Below are positions 50,861 to 63,977 of a stretch of 64,000 nucleotides of DNA, piece by piece. Under the pieces are notes generated by a model. The model saw nothing but the letters and a program-made list of their open reading frames with translations, had not been told where the DNA came from and did not search any database. This stretch comes from Amia ocellicauda (lineage: Eukaryota > Chordata > Actinopteri > Amiiformes > Amiidae). The stretch is from assembly GCF_036373705.1 (NCBI RefSeq), contig NC_089853.1:31703568-31767567 (forward strand), read 5' to 3'. The translations under genes were made by a program, and so were the position numbers. The first letter of the stretch is position 1. Each line of letters begins with the position of its first letter.

Positions 50861-51596
50861 GAAGTGAAGCTGCTCTTATCAGTAAAAGCTCCTCATGCTG
50901 ATTTCTGCAGCACTGTCTGCCTTCCAAAATGAGTGCCGGACCTTAAAGATTAACAGCAATCCAGCCAAAGCAAAGAACATTGTAAATACTGTACAGTACA
51001 GCAGAACAGGAACCTACCACATTGTTTCTTGCGTGATGTTTTAAGGATCTCATCCTTCAAGACAAATGAAGAGAGAAAAAATCCTGCTCCTATTTATATC
51101 TGGGGAGAGAGGGGGCGGCCCCAGTAGCTCATCCTCCTCCTACCGTTGGTGTTATCAGGGCTGACTGTGCCTCTCAACACACTCAGTCACTCACATACAC
51201 TCACTCACACATAAAGAACAGACAGAAATACAATCTCATACACGGGGAGTGACACACACACACACGCAAAAAACAGACAAATACAATCTCATACAGAGAG
51301 AGACACACACACTCCCTCAGACATACACACAGACAGTACTATACAAGTTTGAAGCAGTCACTGTACCACTGTATTGGAAAGAAGTGTGATTCGAGGGGGG
51401 GTGTGACTGTCTGTCATTGCTGAAACTGGAGGCTCTATTAATGTTAGTATGTCACACATGATATTTCATTCAATCTCTAAAAGTGTGTGTGGGGGGGTGT
51501 AGGCTTGATTTATTTCTCAAATTATTAATTGATTACATGACAGATTAAACAGTAATGGTGTGGATTAAGTATAAAAAGTATACCAAGTATGGGGTG

Positions 51597-52228
51597 AGAA
51601 AGAGAAAACAGTTTTGAAAGAGGGAGGGAGTGAGACTGACATGGGAGAGGGAGAGAGTGAAAGAAAGAGGGAGGGAGAGGGGACAGAGACAGAGGAGAGG
51701 GAGGAGGAGGGAGAGAGGAGAGAGAAGAGAGAGGGGGAGGGAAGAAGAGAGAATGCAGCAAAAAAGGAGGAAGAGAGGGAGGGAGAAAATGGGGGAGGGA
51801 GAGAGCACACGTAAGGAGGGGGTCAGGGAGAGAAAATCAGAAAGAAAAGCAGAGGCAAAAGGGAAGCAGGGGGAGAGAGGGAGGGTAGGAGAGGGAGAAA
51901 AGCAGAGGCAAAAAGGGAATCACAGAGAGGGAGGGAGAGTGGGAGAGAGAAGCAGAGAGAGAGAGCAGAGAAGCAGAGAGCAGAGAAGCAAAGAACGAGA
52001 GAAGTGAGGGAGAGAGCTAGAGAGGGGGATGGGAAGAGAGATAGAGGGAAGGGAGGGTGAAAGAGGGAATGCAGTAAAAGAGGGAGGGGGAGGGGGAGAG
52101 AGCGAGAGAACGAAAGAAGGAGAGAAGAAAGGGAGGGAAGAGAAAGGGGGATGGGGGAAGTGAGAAAAAGAGAAGAGCCCAAGAGCGGGGGGGGGAGGGA
52201 GATGAGAGAGGGGAATGAAACACAGTAA
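51597..52228 (+). repeat. Long GA-rich polypurine tract (about 630 bp)
   Basis: Nearly all purines on the plus strand for over 600 bases. It contains a tandem unit of about 53 bases: GAAAAGCAGAGGCAAAA at about 51844 recurs at about 51896. A tract of this length can form triplex DNA. Confidence 0.9.
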
Positions 52229-52658
52229 GAGAAGGATTAACTATTTAATATCCAGTCTTCATTTGTAGTTCTATGTTCAGAAACAATGTTGAAAGTATGA
52301 AACTATATCATGTTTTAGGGGGTCTGTTATCATCTTGATATGATTTCAAAGGGAAGTGAGTGCAACACTGCAAAGTTGGTTCCTTGTATGTGGGTTACAC
52401 ATCCCCTAACACATTCAGCACAGAAGTAAAAGGATTTAGAAACAGAAAGGACAAATGAGCCATTTATACTTATGTTTTAAGAACTGTTAACGCCACTATT
52501 TCCAATAACATTAAATGGACAGGTGTATAGATTAATTTAAAATTAGCTTATGATACAATTTTGTTATAAACAGAGGTAGAAAATTTAAAACCTTGGGAAA
52601 GCAACAGAGAATAGCAGAATGGAGTAAGATAGCAGCCAGCTGGGAAAGTGTGTGTGTG

Positions 52659-52800
52659 TGAGAGAGAGAGAGAGTGAGGGAGGGAGGGAGGGAGGCAGGG
52701 AGAGAGAGAGAGAGATGGAGAGAGGGAGGGAGGGAAGAAACAAAGACAGATAAAAGAAGCAAAAGACAAAGAAAGAACAGAGAAGAAACAACAAGGGACA
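52659..52800 (+). repeat. GA-rich polypurine tract
   Basis: Begins with a GT run, then (GA)n and (GGGA)n, fading into A-rich purines. Confidence 0.85.
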
Positions 52801-55069
52801 TGCACATAAAACAACACTCAGAACTTGCCTCTGGGAAAATGAAAGAAAGGAAAAACAAACTTGGGGAAAAAAATAAAATAAAATAAAAAAACACTGGCAC
52901 AATTCCATACTAAAAATCACAAACTACCTCCATTTGCACATATTTAACAGAGGTTTGAGCAATTCATAAGCAAGTCTAAATGAAAGTGGGGAGGACAAGA
53001 TATCATTAATAACCAGCCCAAAGAGTGTATCTTCAGAGTAAAAGTTTCACATAGTCTAGCGTGAAACTCAGAAGAGAGAAACGAAAGGGGAAAAAGGGAA
53101 ATGCGCAGGAGACGGCTGAAGCTGTGACTCAGCCCCAGCACAGCCTGGTTAGATACAGCTGGGAATCCTGGGAAAGTCCCACCCAGTTTCTGCAGGTGAC
53201 TGAGGAGTGTCCACAGCAGCCTGACTTCCTGGCAGGAAACTGACAAACTCAGAACACATTTCCACTTCTGTCTATTGCTTGACAACAGATTATAGATCAT
53301 TGATAGTTTTTAATGATTCATTAACTGCTTAATTGTTTTTCCTGATTTACCTTTTTTCTTTTGCATCCCTGACATACGACGAGATCTGACTATCAAAAGC
53401 TCACTTCTGCAACCCCCAATTTAAAATGGGCACTGCTGATACACAGTATAGAAGTGTAGTCTCACTGCTTTAGTCAATCTATCCCTACTCCCAAGGCACT
53501 GTGGCTTATGAGAACTAGGCATGAGTTAGTCACTCTTCTCTCTGCTCTTTCCTCTGCTGGTTAATAGAATCAAACTTGGTTTCTTTACAAAAATAACTGT
53601 GCTCACCTGCTGAAAGATACCAAAGAGGAACAGAATTTGAATATAGTAACACAGCACAGGGTTTAGGTGGGAGGCAATACCTGACTATTGATACTAAAGC
53701 CAGGTACAGAATTTGATTAACAAATCGTTTGCCTAATTCCATCTAAAAAGTAAAAGCAAAGGACCTTCACAGAAAAATGTCTCCAGTCTTGTCTGCAGTT
53801 TAAAACATTAATAAATATCCTCAGAGACATTTTTTCCTGAAAGATCTCTGAACTGATATTAGAGGATATTATATTGTAGAAACAGGAAATCTAATTCAAA
53901 CATGTTTTCATGTTACATCTTTTCAACAAATTACACAATTAAAAAAAGCTGAAGAATTTGGAGATTGAAATTGTGGACATTTCCTTCATTGACTCGTGAA
54001 TCTTCTATGGATCCTCCCCGTTATCATCCCTTCTTTAGAAAAAAAGTCTTGACTCAATAAGTCAATCTGAATATTAATTAAATGTCTTTCTTACCGGACA
54101 CTAACATGCCAAAACCAAGAGAATGGAAATGTGCATTTTGCCTTAAGGATCATTAGTTAACCTAATCAGCCTAATTAAGCAGGAATGTTTATTAAGTCAG
54201 ACAAATTGCACAGCTTGATTTAAAATGCAATTGTATAGTATAAAAATGCAAACTTAGTACACCTTTTTTATAACTCTTAGTACACCTTTTTCCCACAAAT
54301 ATTTCCAGTTTATTTAATTTAATGGCTTGAAGATCAGCTCTTTATGAATTCCTCTGCAGAAGCCCCATAGAGTCATGTCTGACACCCTTTTGTTTGGTTT
54401 CCATTTGAATCCCTGATGTCTGCAATTCTTATCCTACAAACATACGTGAACCGTCCTTAATTTATCTGTTTTAATCGTAAGTCTCAAGACTAAACTAAAG
54501 TGTAAAAGTGCTCACCCTGATCTAGAACGGCTTCAGACAAAGAGATGCAGAAACTGAGTGTATGGGGATGAGGGTGTTGTTGAAGGCATTACAGCCGACC
54601 ATTTTAGAAATCTTTGTGTCATGGGATGAAACTCAAGCTATTATGAAGCACTGTGAAGCTGAGAAAGAGCTCAGACTCAGAGCTTTCCTGAGTATCAGAT
54701 CTCTGGTGGCCATACATGAATAGTTTCAACAGGTCCTTACACCGAATGTAAACCACCAAGAAGGCAGCTGAAGAGTGAAAAACATTACATTACTCCTTTT
54801 AAAAGGCAGAAGAGCCTACCCCCACCTACCACCACCCAAAAAATTAAACCTTTATGGTTGTTTTCTATTATTATATTGGTCTCGCATGAAAAGACCTAGA
54901 CAGAAAAACAAGTGAACAGGCAGAGAGATAGATAGCAGACAGACAGTCAGACAGTCCTATTCTTTCGGCCCAAGTAGTATATTACCAGAGAGGATTGGAA
55001 ATTAAGTGCTCATGGTTGATGGGAAAAGAGCAAGGAGAATGTGTACAGAGAAAGGGGGAAAGAACAATA

Positions 55070-55127
55070 TAAAAAGAAAGAGAGGAGGGAGGAAAGGAGA
55101 AGAGCATTCAGTAAAGAGGATAAAAAA

Positions 55128-55162
<35 letters not shown>

Positions 55163-55298
55163 CAGGCAGGAAGGGGGGAGGGAGAGGGAAAGAGAGAGGG
55201 AGAGAGGAAGGGAGGGAGGGCGGGAGAGAGAGAGAGAGCGAGAGAGAAAGAGAGGGAGAGGGAGGGCGGGGGAACAGGGAGAGAGAGGGGGCGGGAAG

Positions 55299-55362
<64 letters not shown>
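55070..55362 (+). repeat. GA-rich polypurine tract with pure (GA)n end
   Basis: About 290 bases of purines, closing with an uninterrupted (GA)n of more than 20 units at about 55306-55357. Confidence 0.92.
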
Positions 55363-56444
55363 CGTGAGACTTGCAAACCACACAAAAAACCTCCATATAT
55401 CTATGTGCCTGTCATTCTCTTTCTACATATACAATTAAATATAGATACACACACACATCACACGTGTCTATATTTACGAAACGGCAACATACAACATAGC
55501 AGAACCTCTTGTCCCTTGTGTCACTTAACCCCCTTTCAGCTCATGCTGTGCTTAGTCTATGTGCATGCTAAATAATCCACACTTAGCAATACTGGACAGG
55601 TATGTTATCCTTTTGTTTCAGACTGTGTGACTGTTAACCCCAATACATTTTCTTCTTATGAACTTGTACAAAGGGGAAAAACTGATGTATAAGTTTGTAA
55701 ATGTGGGTACTAAATAGCCAGTAGGATTGAGGTACCATTTTTATGTGGCTTACAATTTTGATATCATCACAATACGTCAATTCTTTACAGTAACGAGAAA
55801 TCTACCAAGATGAAGAATCATTACACCAACTCCCTCCTATAAGACCTCAGGAACAGAGACACAGTCACTCTGGCAGCTTTAGTTATTTCTACACAACACA
55901 TCAGCACTCCAAAAACAAAGACCAACAAGGTGAAGTTCATTAAACATTTCCCACTGACTCTACTGAATTACTTTCATTATTTTTCCTCAGAAGAAAGCAA
56001 CATTGAAATTATAAAACATCACAAAACTATATCAGGAGGCAAGTTTACTTGGCTTTGGTCCCGAAACAAAAATAAACTACTACAAAATGTACATAAACCC
56101 AGCAAGGCGCACACCACTTCATGATTATGACCTCGGAGTTCACCAGCAATGAGGCCTATCACCACCAGGGGTCTCCAGTGCACTGTACAGTTGGGAACCA
56201 CACTGACAAGCTCATTTACACACTCATAAACAGGCAATGGAAAACTGAAGGGAGTCCCTTTAGATTGGCTCTTTCTTTGTATTTTTCCTCCAGCCATCCA
56301 CATTTGAGTTACCATCATCTTGAATCACTCTTTTTCCCTCCCTAACTTTCATTCTTTTTAATCAGAATCCTTTGTCTCTCTTCTTTGTACCTTCCTCTTG
56401 TTTCCATGGTTACACCTCTCTGCTCTGTACACTATCTCTCCCTC

Positions 56445-56445
56445 C

Positions 56446-56484
<39 letters not shown>

Positions 56485-56500
56485 TCTCACTCTGTTCTTA
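56445..56500 (+). repeat. (TC)n tract
   Basis: About 16 TC units followed by a CCCTCTCTC stretch, with a C/T-rich region to about 56.63 kb; opposite strand bias to the neighbouring GA tracts. Confidence 0.9.
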
Positions 56501-59500
56501 TCTTTCCCCGCTTCGCTTTCATCTCCACCTCCCTTCCTCCTCCTTTATCCCACACCCTCCTCACTCCAGCTTTTATCTCTCCTCTCTTTCATCTCTCTTT
56601 CACCTTTCTCTCCCCTTCAAACCTGCCATTCCATCATATTGTTTTGGTTCTCACATATTTAAAAAAATAAAGGAAAGTTTAATGTGTTGCCCGGTGAATG
56701 CTGGATTCCCCCATTTCCATCTGAACTGTGGACACTCAATTACTATCAAGACATTCATTTTAAATACTACCACAAAGCCTTCTGTAATGCACCCTATCTA
56801 CACACAGACAGTCGGATATTAATGGCCTCCTTCATGGGCAGGAGAAAGTCGATACTTTTGAAGGCAGATTGGTGCACCACGAATGAGGATCGGAAGCATT
56901 TTAGGTTCCTTCACGTTTCTTCATTTACATTTTGACAAATGGCTTAATCTAACTTGTCTGTGGCAGGCATGCTGTTGCAGGACATACCGACAATGGTGAG
57001 GATATGCAGTGGAAGGGGCATTGACTGCCTCACCTTTTGGAGTGTGAGAGATGCATCGATTCCTACTGCAAGAGTGGTTCTTTTTAATTTACATCCCAAA
57101 ACAATATTAACTGGTCAGCAACAATAATACAGGACATTTATTCACTTCATCGCAGCTATTATAAATATAGTTAAGATACTTCAGCGTGTTTATAACTTTG
57201 TAACTAACTGATGTAGGAAAAACAAGTCAATCAATTGGTAATTGAAGCCTCCAGTTTATGTAGAGAATCACACAGAATGTGAAAATTAGATGTCCAGCAG
57301 TATGGTCTCTCTGCATGAGGTGGAGAGCGGCTCTATTTTGCAGCTGGGACTGAAGCTAACCCCTCCTTCCCCCCCTTCTTTCCCTTAAAGTACCACAACT
57401 ATTCAGAAGAGAGAAGAAAGAAAACCTGAATAGGGGAAGAGAAGAAAATGGAGTCCAAAAGAAGAAAAAATGTAAAAAAATAAAAACAATGAAAAGAAAA
57501 ACAGCACTGAAAAGTAGTCAAAGAGAAAGAGTAGAGAAAGAAAGATTGAGAGGGGGAGAGAGAGAGCAAAGAACAGCCAAAAAAAATAAAAAAGTGAAAA
57601 GTACTGAAAAGAAAAGCTATTGAATACAGTGCTTGAAAAAAATGTTCTGAATTAGAGACATGTTTCACTGGATAAGAAATGTACAAAATAAAACACAAAA
57701 CAAAAACAAAAGCATTAATGCAATGCCGGTCTTACAGAACATTAAAGAAAAAACTGAGAAACTGAAAAAGCTCTCAAGATGTAATCCAAGATAGAATTCA
57801 AGAGAATGTATTTTTTTTTTGTAAGAATATCAAACAAACAAAAAACTCAAATCAAGATGACAGAATACTGTCTTTCAAATCTTAAGTAGACCCAGTAGCA
57901 TAGGTTGTGTTTAACACAAAACTGCCTCTTTTCTCCATTCATATTAAAGAATAGTGAAAAACAAAGTGCATCCCAGAAGTACTCCATGAACAATTAATAA
58001 TATTATTTAAAATTGTATGACTAGGAGAACTTCAACAATTCCTTTATGTTTATACTGGTGTAGTTTCATGACAAATAACATAGGTTATATTATTTGTATA
58101 TTGTAGATTATCTGTATATATATTTTTTCAAACCCAGGCACTTCAAAGGGGATTTAATGTAAATACTTGTTAAGCCCAATGAAAAGCAGCGAATATAAAA
58201 ACGACTCTGAATTAGCCCTTCGCAGACCAGATACCAAAACTTCAGCAAAACCATATTAAGCCACTTTTCACAGAAGAGTTGTCTCACAAACTTGAAGGCA
58301 AGCAAAATGGGGACACAACCACAGAGTACTCTACATGCGAGAGGATGTAGCTTTTTGTTTTTCATCCCAGGAGAATGAGATTTTTAAAAATAACCATCAC
58401 CTCATAGCCTTGCAACTAACAAAAACAACCCCCTTTCTGAATGTTTTCACTGTACTTTTGCAGGGATCTATAGCTCATCGCTGAAAGAAGGAAACAAAAA
58501 GTCAGTGTCTAAGGAGCATCAGGTTCTGTAACACTACCATGCTATGATTTCTGTACTGTGCATAATATATTGTGGGAGACCTGAGAATGTGAGACTACCT
58601 CCATCCCCAAGTCTTACAGCGGTGTTAATATAACTCTAAACTGCAATATGTCAGTTTAGGAAAGGACCACAATATTTGTTGACAAGGGCAAAATAAAAAC
58701 AAAAAACACCCGTTTAAAATAATGGAAAAAACAACCTTATGTTTCAATTATTGAATCATTGGTTAACTTTACCCACTGGCAGACATTATGTCATGGTCAA
58801 GCATCTGATACTAAATATCTGAGATGGGATCTGGTGCATTTGTAATTGGAAACACTGACCCCTCCATTCTCAGAATTTCTCAAACATGGCGGCAGGCAAT
58901 AACTACGCATGTATGGAGGAGACTGGAAGGAAGTAAAAACTAATCACACTTATGATCTAGGACTACAATGAATCCTGGAATCAGTCACTGAGTCGAAGGC
59001 AAGTTGGAGAGAGTGGGGAAGGTATTCTGTTTGTTATGTTTTTCAAGGATTCTTAACCTGCTGCTCCAGCTGGCCAGTCGTATCAGTTAATGCTCCAAGT
59101 GAGTCATCGGAGGCTGACTCCAGCTTTGTGTGGCAATTTTAATTCAGTCAAGAGCCGGATGTTCCCCAACGATAACAGTAAACTAACTGCACTGTTTAAT
59201 TTGTTTACTTGTTTGTTTAGCTAGAAGAACGCCTCAAGACCCAAATTTCATTTGTCCAAGGTTTTCCAAAGCATCTTGTAAATACTTTGCTTAATTAATA
59301 ATCTAGTTAATTTCCAAGACCACCCCCTCCCACTCTTTCTCCCTTACTTGGTATGCTCAATTACCAAACTCAGCTTCAACACTGCATGCAACATTAGGGA
59401 GGAGCATGACCTAAATATAATAGCCCTTTGACCTCAAAGTCTAGATACAGCGTCTTTTCACACAGTGACCTCAATCACTGGATCTGTCCAGACCGCAAAA

Positions 59501-61905
59501 CCCAGGAGGAAGTAGGCAAAGGGCTGCCACACTTGGTCAGGTTTCCCTGGGCAAGAGCTCAGTAAGGTTTACTATGGAGACGAGACTCACTGAAAAAGCC
59601 ACAACCAATTGCCCTTCCCAGGTTGCTGGGAACAGAGAAAATTGTTATTCTGGATTGTTTTTCTCAGCCAAAACAAGCAAAACCTACTCCTGAACCTCAG
59701 AGGTTCTGGTTGAAATGCTTGTCTTAATGTCTCTAGCCTCCCTCGATTAGTATGCAGCTTTGCCTGACAGTTACCTTCGAGACCAGTGACACTGATATGT
59801 TGGAGCCTGGAATTTAAGTCTCAGGTCTGCAGTTTAGAAAATAGGATAAATTACAGAAGGACACCCATGTAGTTAGAGGAGAATTTGAGCATTTGGGGTT
59901 TGACACTATTAAAAATCATAGTTCGTTAAACTGCCATTCAGCCCTGCCACTACTGTGACAGAAAACATTGCACTGCAGGCATTAAGACAGGGACAGATTA
60001 TTTTTCAGATTAGCATGGGCTCAGAATACCACAATGCATAACTGTTGGTTCTGGGTCACACCTCTTAATGCCTCTAGCCAAAAGAGTGAACTTCTGCTCT
60101 ATCTCCCATCCACTTGGGTCATTGCAAAGGCCTGCCCCGGCTGCTTAACACAATACAAACCAATACAGTCACCGTGAATCCCACATTTCACTGCTTAAAT
60201 CACATATTTATATTAAAACGACAGCAGGGTCTACATCTAGCAAAACAATATTTACAGAAATTGGTGTAACTGACTGCAACAAGTCACTGAGTCAACAAGA
60301 TTCCTTGAGTGTAAGCCTACCTGCCTAATCCCACCGTGCTTCCTTATCAAAACCTTGATCATCTGAGAGAGAAATATTCTGATGTCAAGTTTTACTTTAC
60401 AGTCAGACTTGTGTTGTTTTTTTCTGCAAGAATGCAGAACTCAGACCAGGTTCCTTATATCTTTCCTATAGCTCACAAAATTAGCTGTACCCCACTGAGG
60501 GGGATAATTGTGTCCTGAGAGAGCAGTATTGGGGGTGGGGGGTGGCTTCTGCATAGGGTTATAATTTCAGATTAGAGACCTATTTGAAACAGATTGTTTT
60601 TTTTTATTCTTCTCTCTCTTTCTTAGAATACATTTATTGTTTATGTTGTTTTAGGAATTCTGCAAATTCTATATCATAAGCTTATTAATAGAATTAATTG
60701 TATTAGTTCACTTTTGTAAGATGAGAACAAAGTAATTAGTAGGGGAAAGCCCATAAAGCAAAATCTCCGTAAAAACGTAAATAGTGAATTTTGTGTTAGA
60801 TGTATTTATTAACTGAAGGGAGTTTATAGATCCCACACTTCGTAACATCATAATAAAAATGAATTGAGTGATTGGCTACGGTGGAATTGGGGGGTTTGAT
60901 CCTTTCAGTGTGCTCAAGGCAGGTCAATTACATGGCTCGTCTTTTACATACAATGAAATATAGTAAGTGTTTCTCTGCACGTCCTGAAACTGATCCATTA
61001 CTCATCTTGACTGAGTCACCTTCAAATATGACTATCAACATACATGGTAACCAATACAATAATTTATGCATAAGCAGAAACTAACTGCCCCGCTGTAAAT
61101 GTGTTGTCAGATTATCCGGTGTCTGCCAGGTTTGATCCCACTCGATTGTATACAGTATAACTGCGCATTTTGAGCAGGAGTACACGGATCCCAGTGAATA
61201 GTTTAATCACTAAACCCTGTCAAAAACGAAAACAGAGCAAAAAACAACAACAACACACACACACTAAATATCTAATTCTGCCTACAGTAACACCGAAGGC
61301 GCAGCTACGAGTTTGAAGGGGCGACAGCAAACTTTTAATTCACGTGTATGCGTTTGTTGATGAACTGATTCTTGTCACACATACGGCATGCATCAAAAAC
61401 TTTGCCAAGGCAGAGATCTTAAACTGGACAGCTTCTGCTTCCCTCTCTCGCTCGGAGCGGTTGGTTACGGCTGGTCTTTTTGACTCCAAACGCCACTCGT
61501 AGGGCTAGGAAATGATGGACAGATCAGGGTGAATGTGGGCTGCATTCGTTTCTGCAGCTCTTTCTCTTTCTCTCCATTCCACCCCCCCCACCTCAGACGC
61601 CATCTGTTTGTGACATGAGGGAATGTGGAAGTGAAAGAAAAAGACGACATGTTGGCTGTAGGTACTGACCTAGTTCGTCATTTTGTTGGAAATACAACAA
61701 GTCAGCGTCCGAACGCCCAAACTTCCGCGGATTGATAAAGGCGACGTCCCGATGGCCGGTGCCATCATTTTAAAACGCTCGACATGCCAAGCAGCAGCGA
61801 TTTCGACTGGACATAAAGCGCAGCGGCGCGATTGCTGTCTTTGCGTTGTTTCTAGTCGTGTTTTTCGGTCTAACTCGTGAATAACAGTAACGATATTGGA
61901 CTCAC

Positions 61906-62200
61906 CCGGATTCCTAGATGTGAATTTGTGAAAGGGGGTTCGCAGTGTGACTGGGATCGCAGAGAAAACAGTTGATTTCAGCGCTGGGTCCCCCTTTCTG
62001 TGTATTGCAGGAAGGAAGGAAGAAGGGAATGAGATAGAGGGTGACGTGAATGAATAAACAGCTCCTCCTCGTCGCCAGCAGAAAGAAGAGAAAGAAAAGC
62101 AGGGTTTTGAACACGCTCCGGTTTATTTGGTGTTTTCCCGTTGATAAGCACCGCACCGTCAGGAGACAGGCCGTTCTAGTGTTCACTGACAGGGTTGCCA
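61906..62200 (-). promoter_or_regulatory. Candidate znf710 5' untranslated exon and promoter
   Basis: On the minus strand the sequence AATCCGG|GTGAGTCC at 61906 is a strong splice donor. It sits beside a CpG-containing stretch (61.7-62.2 kb), which is what a non-coding first exon of znf710 would look like. No transcript evidence is available, so this is a proposal only. Confidence 0.3.
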
Positions 62201-62342
62201 TACAATTCCCAAACCCATCCGCAAACTGTGGCTTCTTTAATCCCGTTGTTTCGCATCAATTTGATAAACCCAGTGGACAAATAATGTAAGCAGTCTAAAC
62301 GAAGTTCATAAAATGAGTCCCCTCCATAATATAACATAACAT

Positions 62343-62362
62343 TAAATCTTACTTTAAAAAAA

Positions 62363-62412
<50 letters not shown>

Positions 62413-62429
62413 TTTTTAAGTAAGATTTA
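62343..62429. repeat. AT-rich palindrome with (TA)n core
   Basis: Left arm TAAATCTTACT plus TTAAAAAAAA and right arm TTTTTTTTTA plus AGTAAGATTTA are reverse complements with a one-base bulge. They flank about 21 TA units, themselves self-complementary. The whole 87 bases can fold into one long hairpin or cruciform. Confidence 0.85.
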
Positions 62430-63150
62430 TTTTATTTCTGTGTCCTTTGTTGTCTGGATAAAACTATAAACATATTATTGTAGTTGTTATTATAGAACAC
62501 ACAATAGTAATAACAATAATAGTCATGAGAAGCTGATCATGTTAATATTTTAGCACATTTAGTTTATATAGCTTTTCAATAAAGTGTGACCCAGTACACC
62601 AAAAGGGGGGGGGTCAAAGCGCAGACAGTGATCTGACACGAGTGGAAGCTGTCTTTTGTAGCCCTGCTCTGTGCGCTGCTGTTCACGGTTGAATTGTGCA
62701 ATGCTGCACACCGATATGCTGTTATATGATATTGTGTATAGGCTACTGTTTCTACTGTGTGCGTCAACACCAGCGCCGGGGTCAAAGGTCGGCCTGGAGA
62801 CTGCGTGGGGGAGCTCTGTCTGCGCACAGCGCTGGGGCAGGGGGTTTAAAACTACTGTACAGACTAACACAGATCCCCTACTGTCAGTCCAGATCGTATT
62901 CAACCCCCGCCTTTCTTTCGCTCTTTTTCTTCTTTCCCCTTTTTCTTTCTTGCTGCCATTACATTCTTTGCTTTTCCTACATTTTTTGACCTGGGAGTGA
63001 GACAGTTTAAGGCATGGCAAAAGAAAAGAAAAAGTCGTGAATCTCTGTTCAGAGCAGACCCGTAGGCTATTCGTACAACAGGTAGTGTTGAAGGGTGTAC
63101 ACTGGAAACCCCTCCTGATTCAACTGCCAGGTCAGAGGAACCGTGTAGAA

Positions 63151-63171
63151 GTCACCTGCAGGGGGCGCCGC
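63151..63171 (+). promoter_or_regulatory. Candidate CTCF site
   Basis: GTCACCTGCAGGGGGCGCCGC fits the CTCF core (CCTGCAGGGGGCGCC). It lies just before the promoter-like block at 63.4 kb. Confidence 0.4.
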
Positions 63172-63384
63172 TTAGTTAACACATATACTGTTGATATATT
63201 TCTGACCTTACACGTCAACCAATGCATAGAAAGACGAGGGAGGGGGGGGGGTCAATTCACAAATAGGATCTTCCAATCTTATCAACAATGAACTGTGACA
63301 AGATGTTATCAAACCACAAACAACGCGCATTGAGATTTAACCACGTGATGAGAACACAAGAACGTTCAAAACGCGAGAACGCTT

Positions 63385-63420
63385 TGTCAACCAATCAGCT
63401 GGCAGCAGCTCCAATTGGCC
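63385..63420. promoter_or_regulatory. Paired CCAAT boxes
   Basis: AACCAATCAGC (CCAAT at 63391-63395) and TCCAATTGGCC (63411-63417, CCAAT overlapping an ATTGG) lie 20 bp apart. This NF-Y-type arrangement is typical of vertebrate promoters. The gene served is unknown; GC-rich DNA follows at 63.6-63.9 kb. Confidence 0.4.
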
Positions 63421-63950
63421 TACAGGACACGAGCACTTCATCTGTTCTCTAAGGTGTTTTTCTCCTTCTTGTAATTAACAATAAAGTCACCCTCATGGTA
63501 GCCAGCAGATCTCATTCCGGTCCTGTGTTAAGGCACTGACAATCCCCTTCGAGAAGTCGGATTCAAGGACGCGGCAAATTGTTAAGGTTAGAAGCGAGAG
63601 GCGGCAGTCCAGGCCCCTGCTCGCCGGAGGCCCCGGGCGGCCCTGATACATCTATCCGTCAAGCTGAGATCCAGACGGCTTATCTGTGCCGACGCCACGG
63701 CACACAGGAAAGGTTACGGAGGGATGAACCGTAAAGAAACGAAACCCGTGAACGACGAGGCCAGCGCAGCCCCTCGATGACATCTCCGATGGGGCCTGTG
63801 GAGCCGGCGGAAAGCACACGACGCAAGGCTACTACACGACACGGTGAAGCCGAAGAAGAGGAAGAGTGTGATGGAAAGGTGCTGGACTTGTGGCGGTTTA
63901 CAAATCAGGTCCGGTATGTGTGTGGGAAACAGAACAATCATGTTTCTTAC

Positions 63951-63977
63951 CTTAATTAAGTGAAAGAAGCCCTCCAT
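63951..63977 (-). other. Possible exon end with splice donor at the window edge
   Basis: On the minus strand an ATG at 63977 opens nine codons (MEGFFHLIK) that end exactly at a good donor, AAG|GTAAGA. This could be the last part of a znf710 5' exon or of an unrelated exon whose start is beyond the window. Chance cannot be excluded. Confidence 0.2.

Noticed and set aside
51614-52223. Several overlapping 60-125-codon frames on both strands
   Set aside because: All are translations of the polypurine tract in different frames.
55006-55575. A 189-codon open frame rich in Arg/Glu, and Ser/Leu frames opposite it
   Set aside because: It is a translation of the GA-rich tract; low complexity, no start context and no conserved domain.
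59430-59450. TGACCTCAAAGTCTA resembles an HNF4/RXR DR1 site
   Set aside because: A single short motif in non-coding DNA; too common by chance to call.
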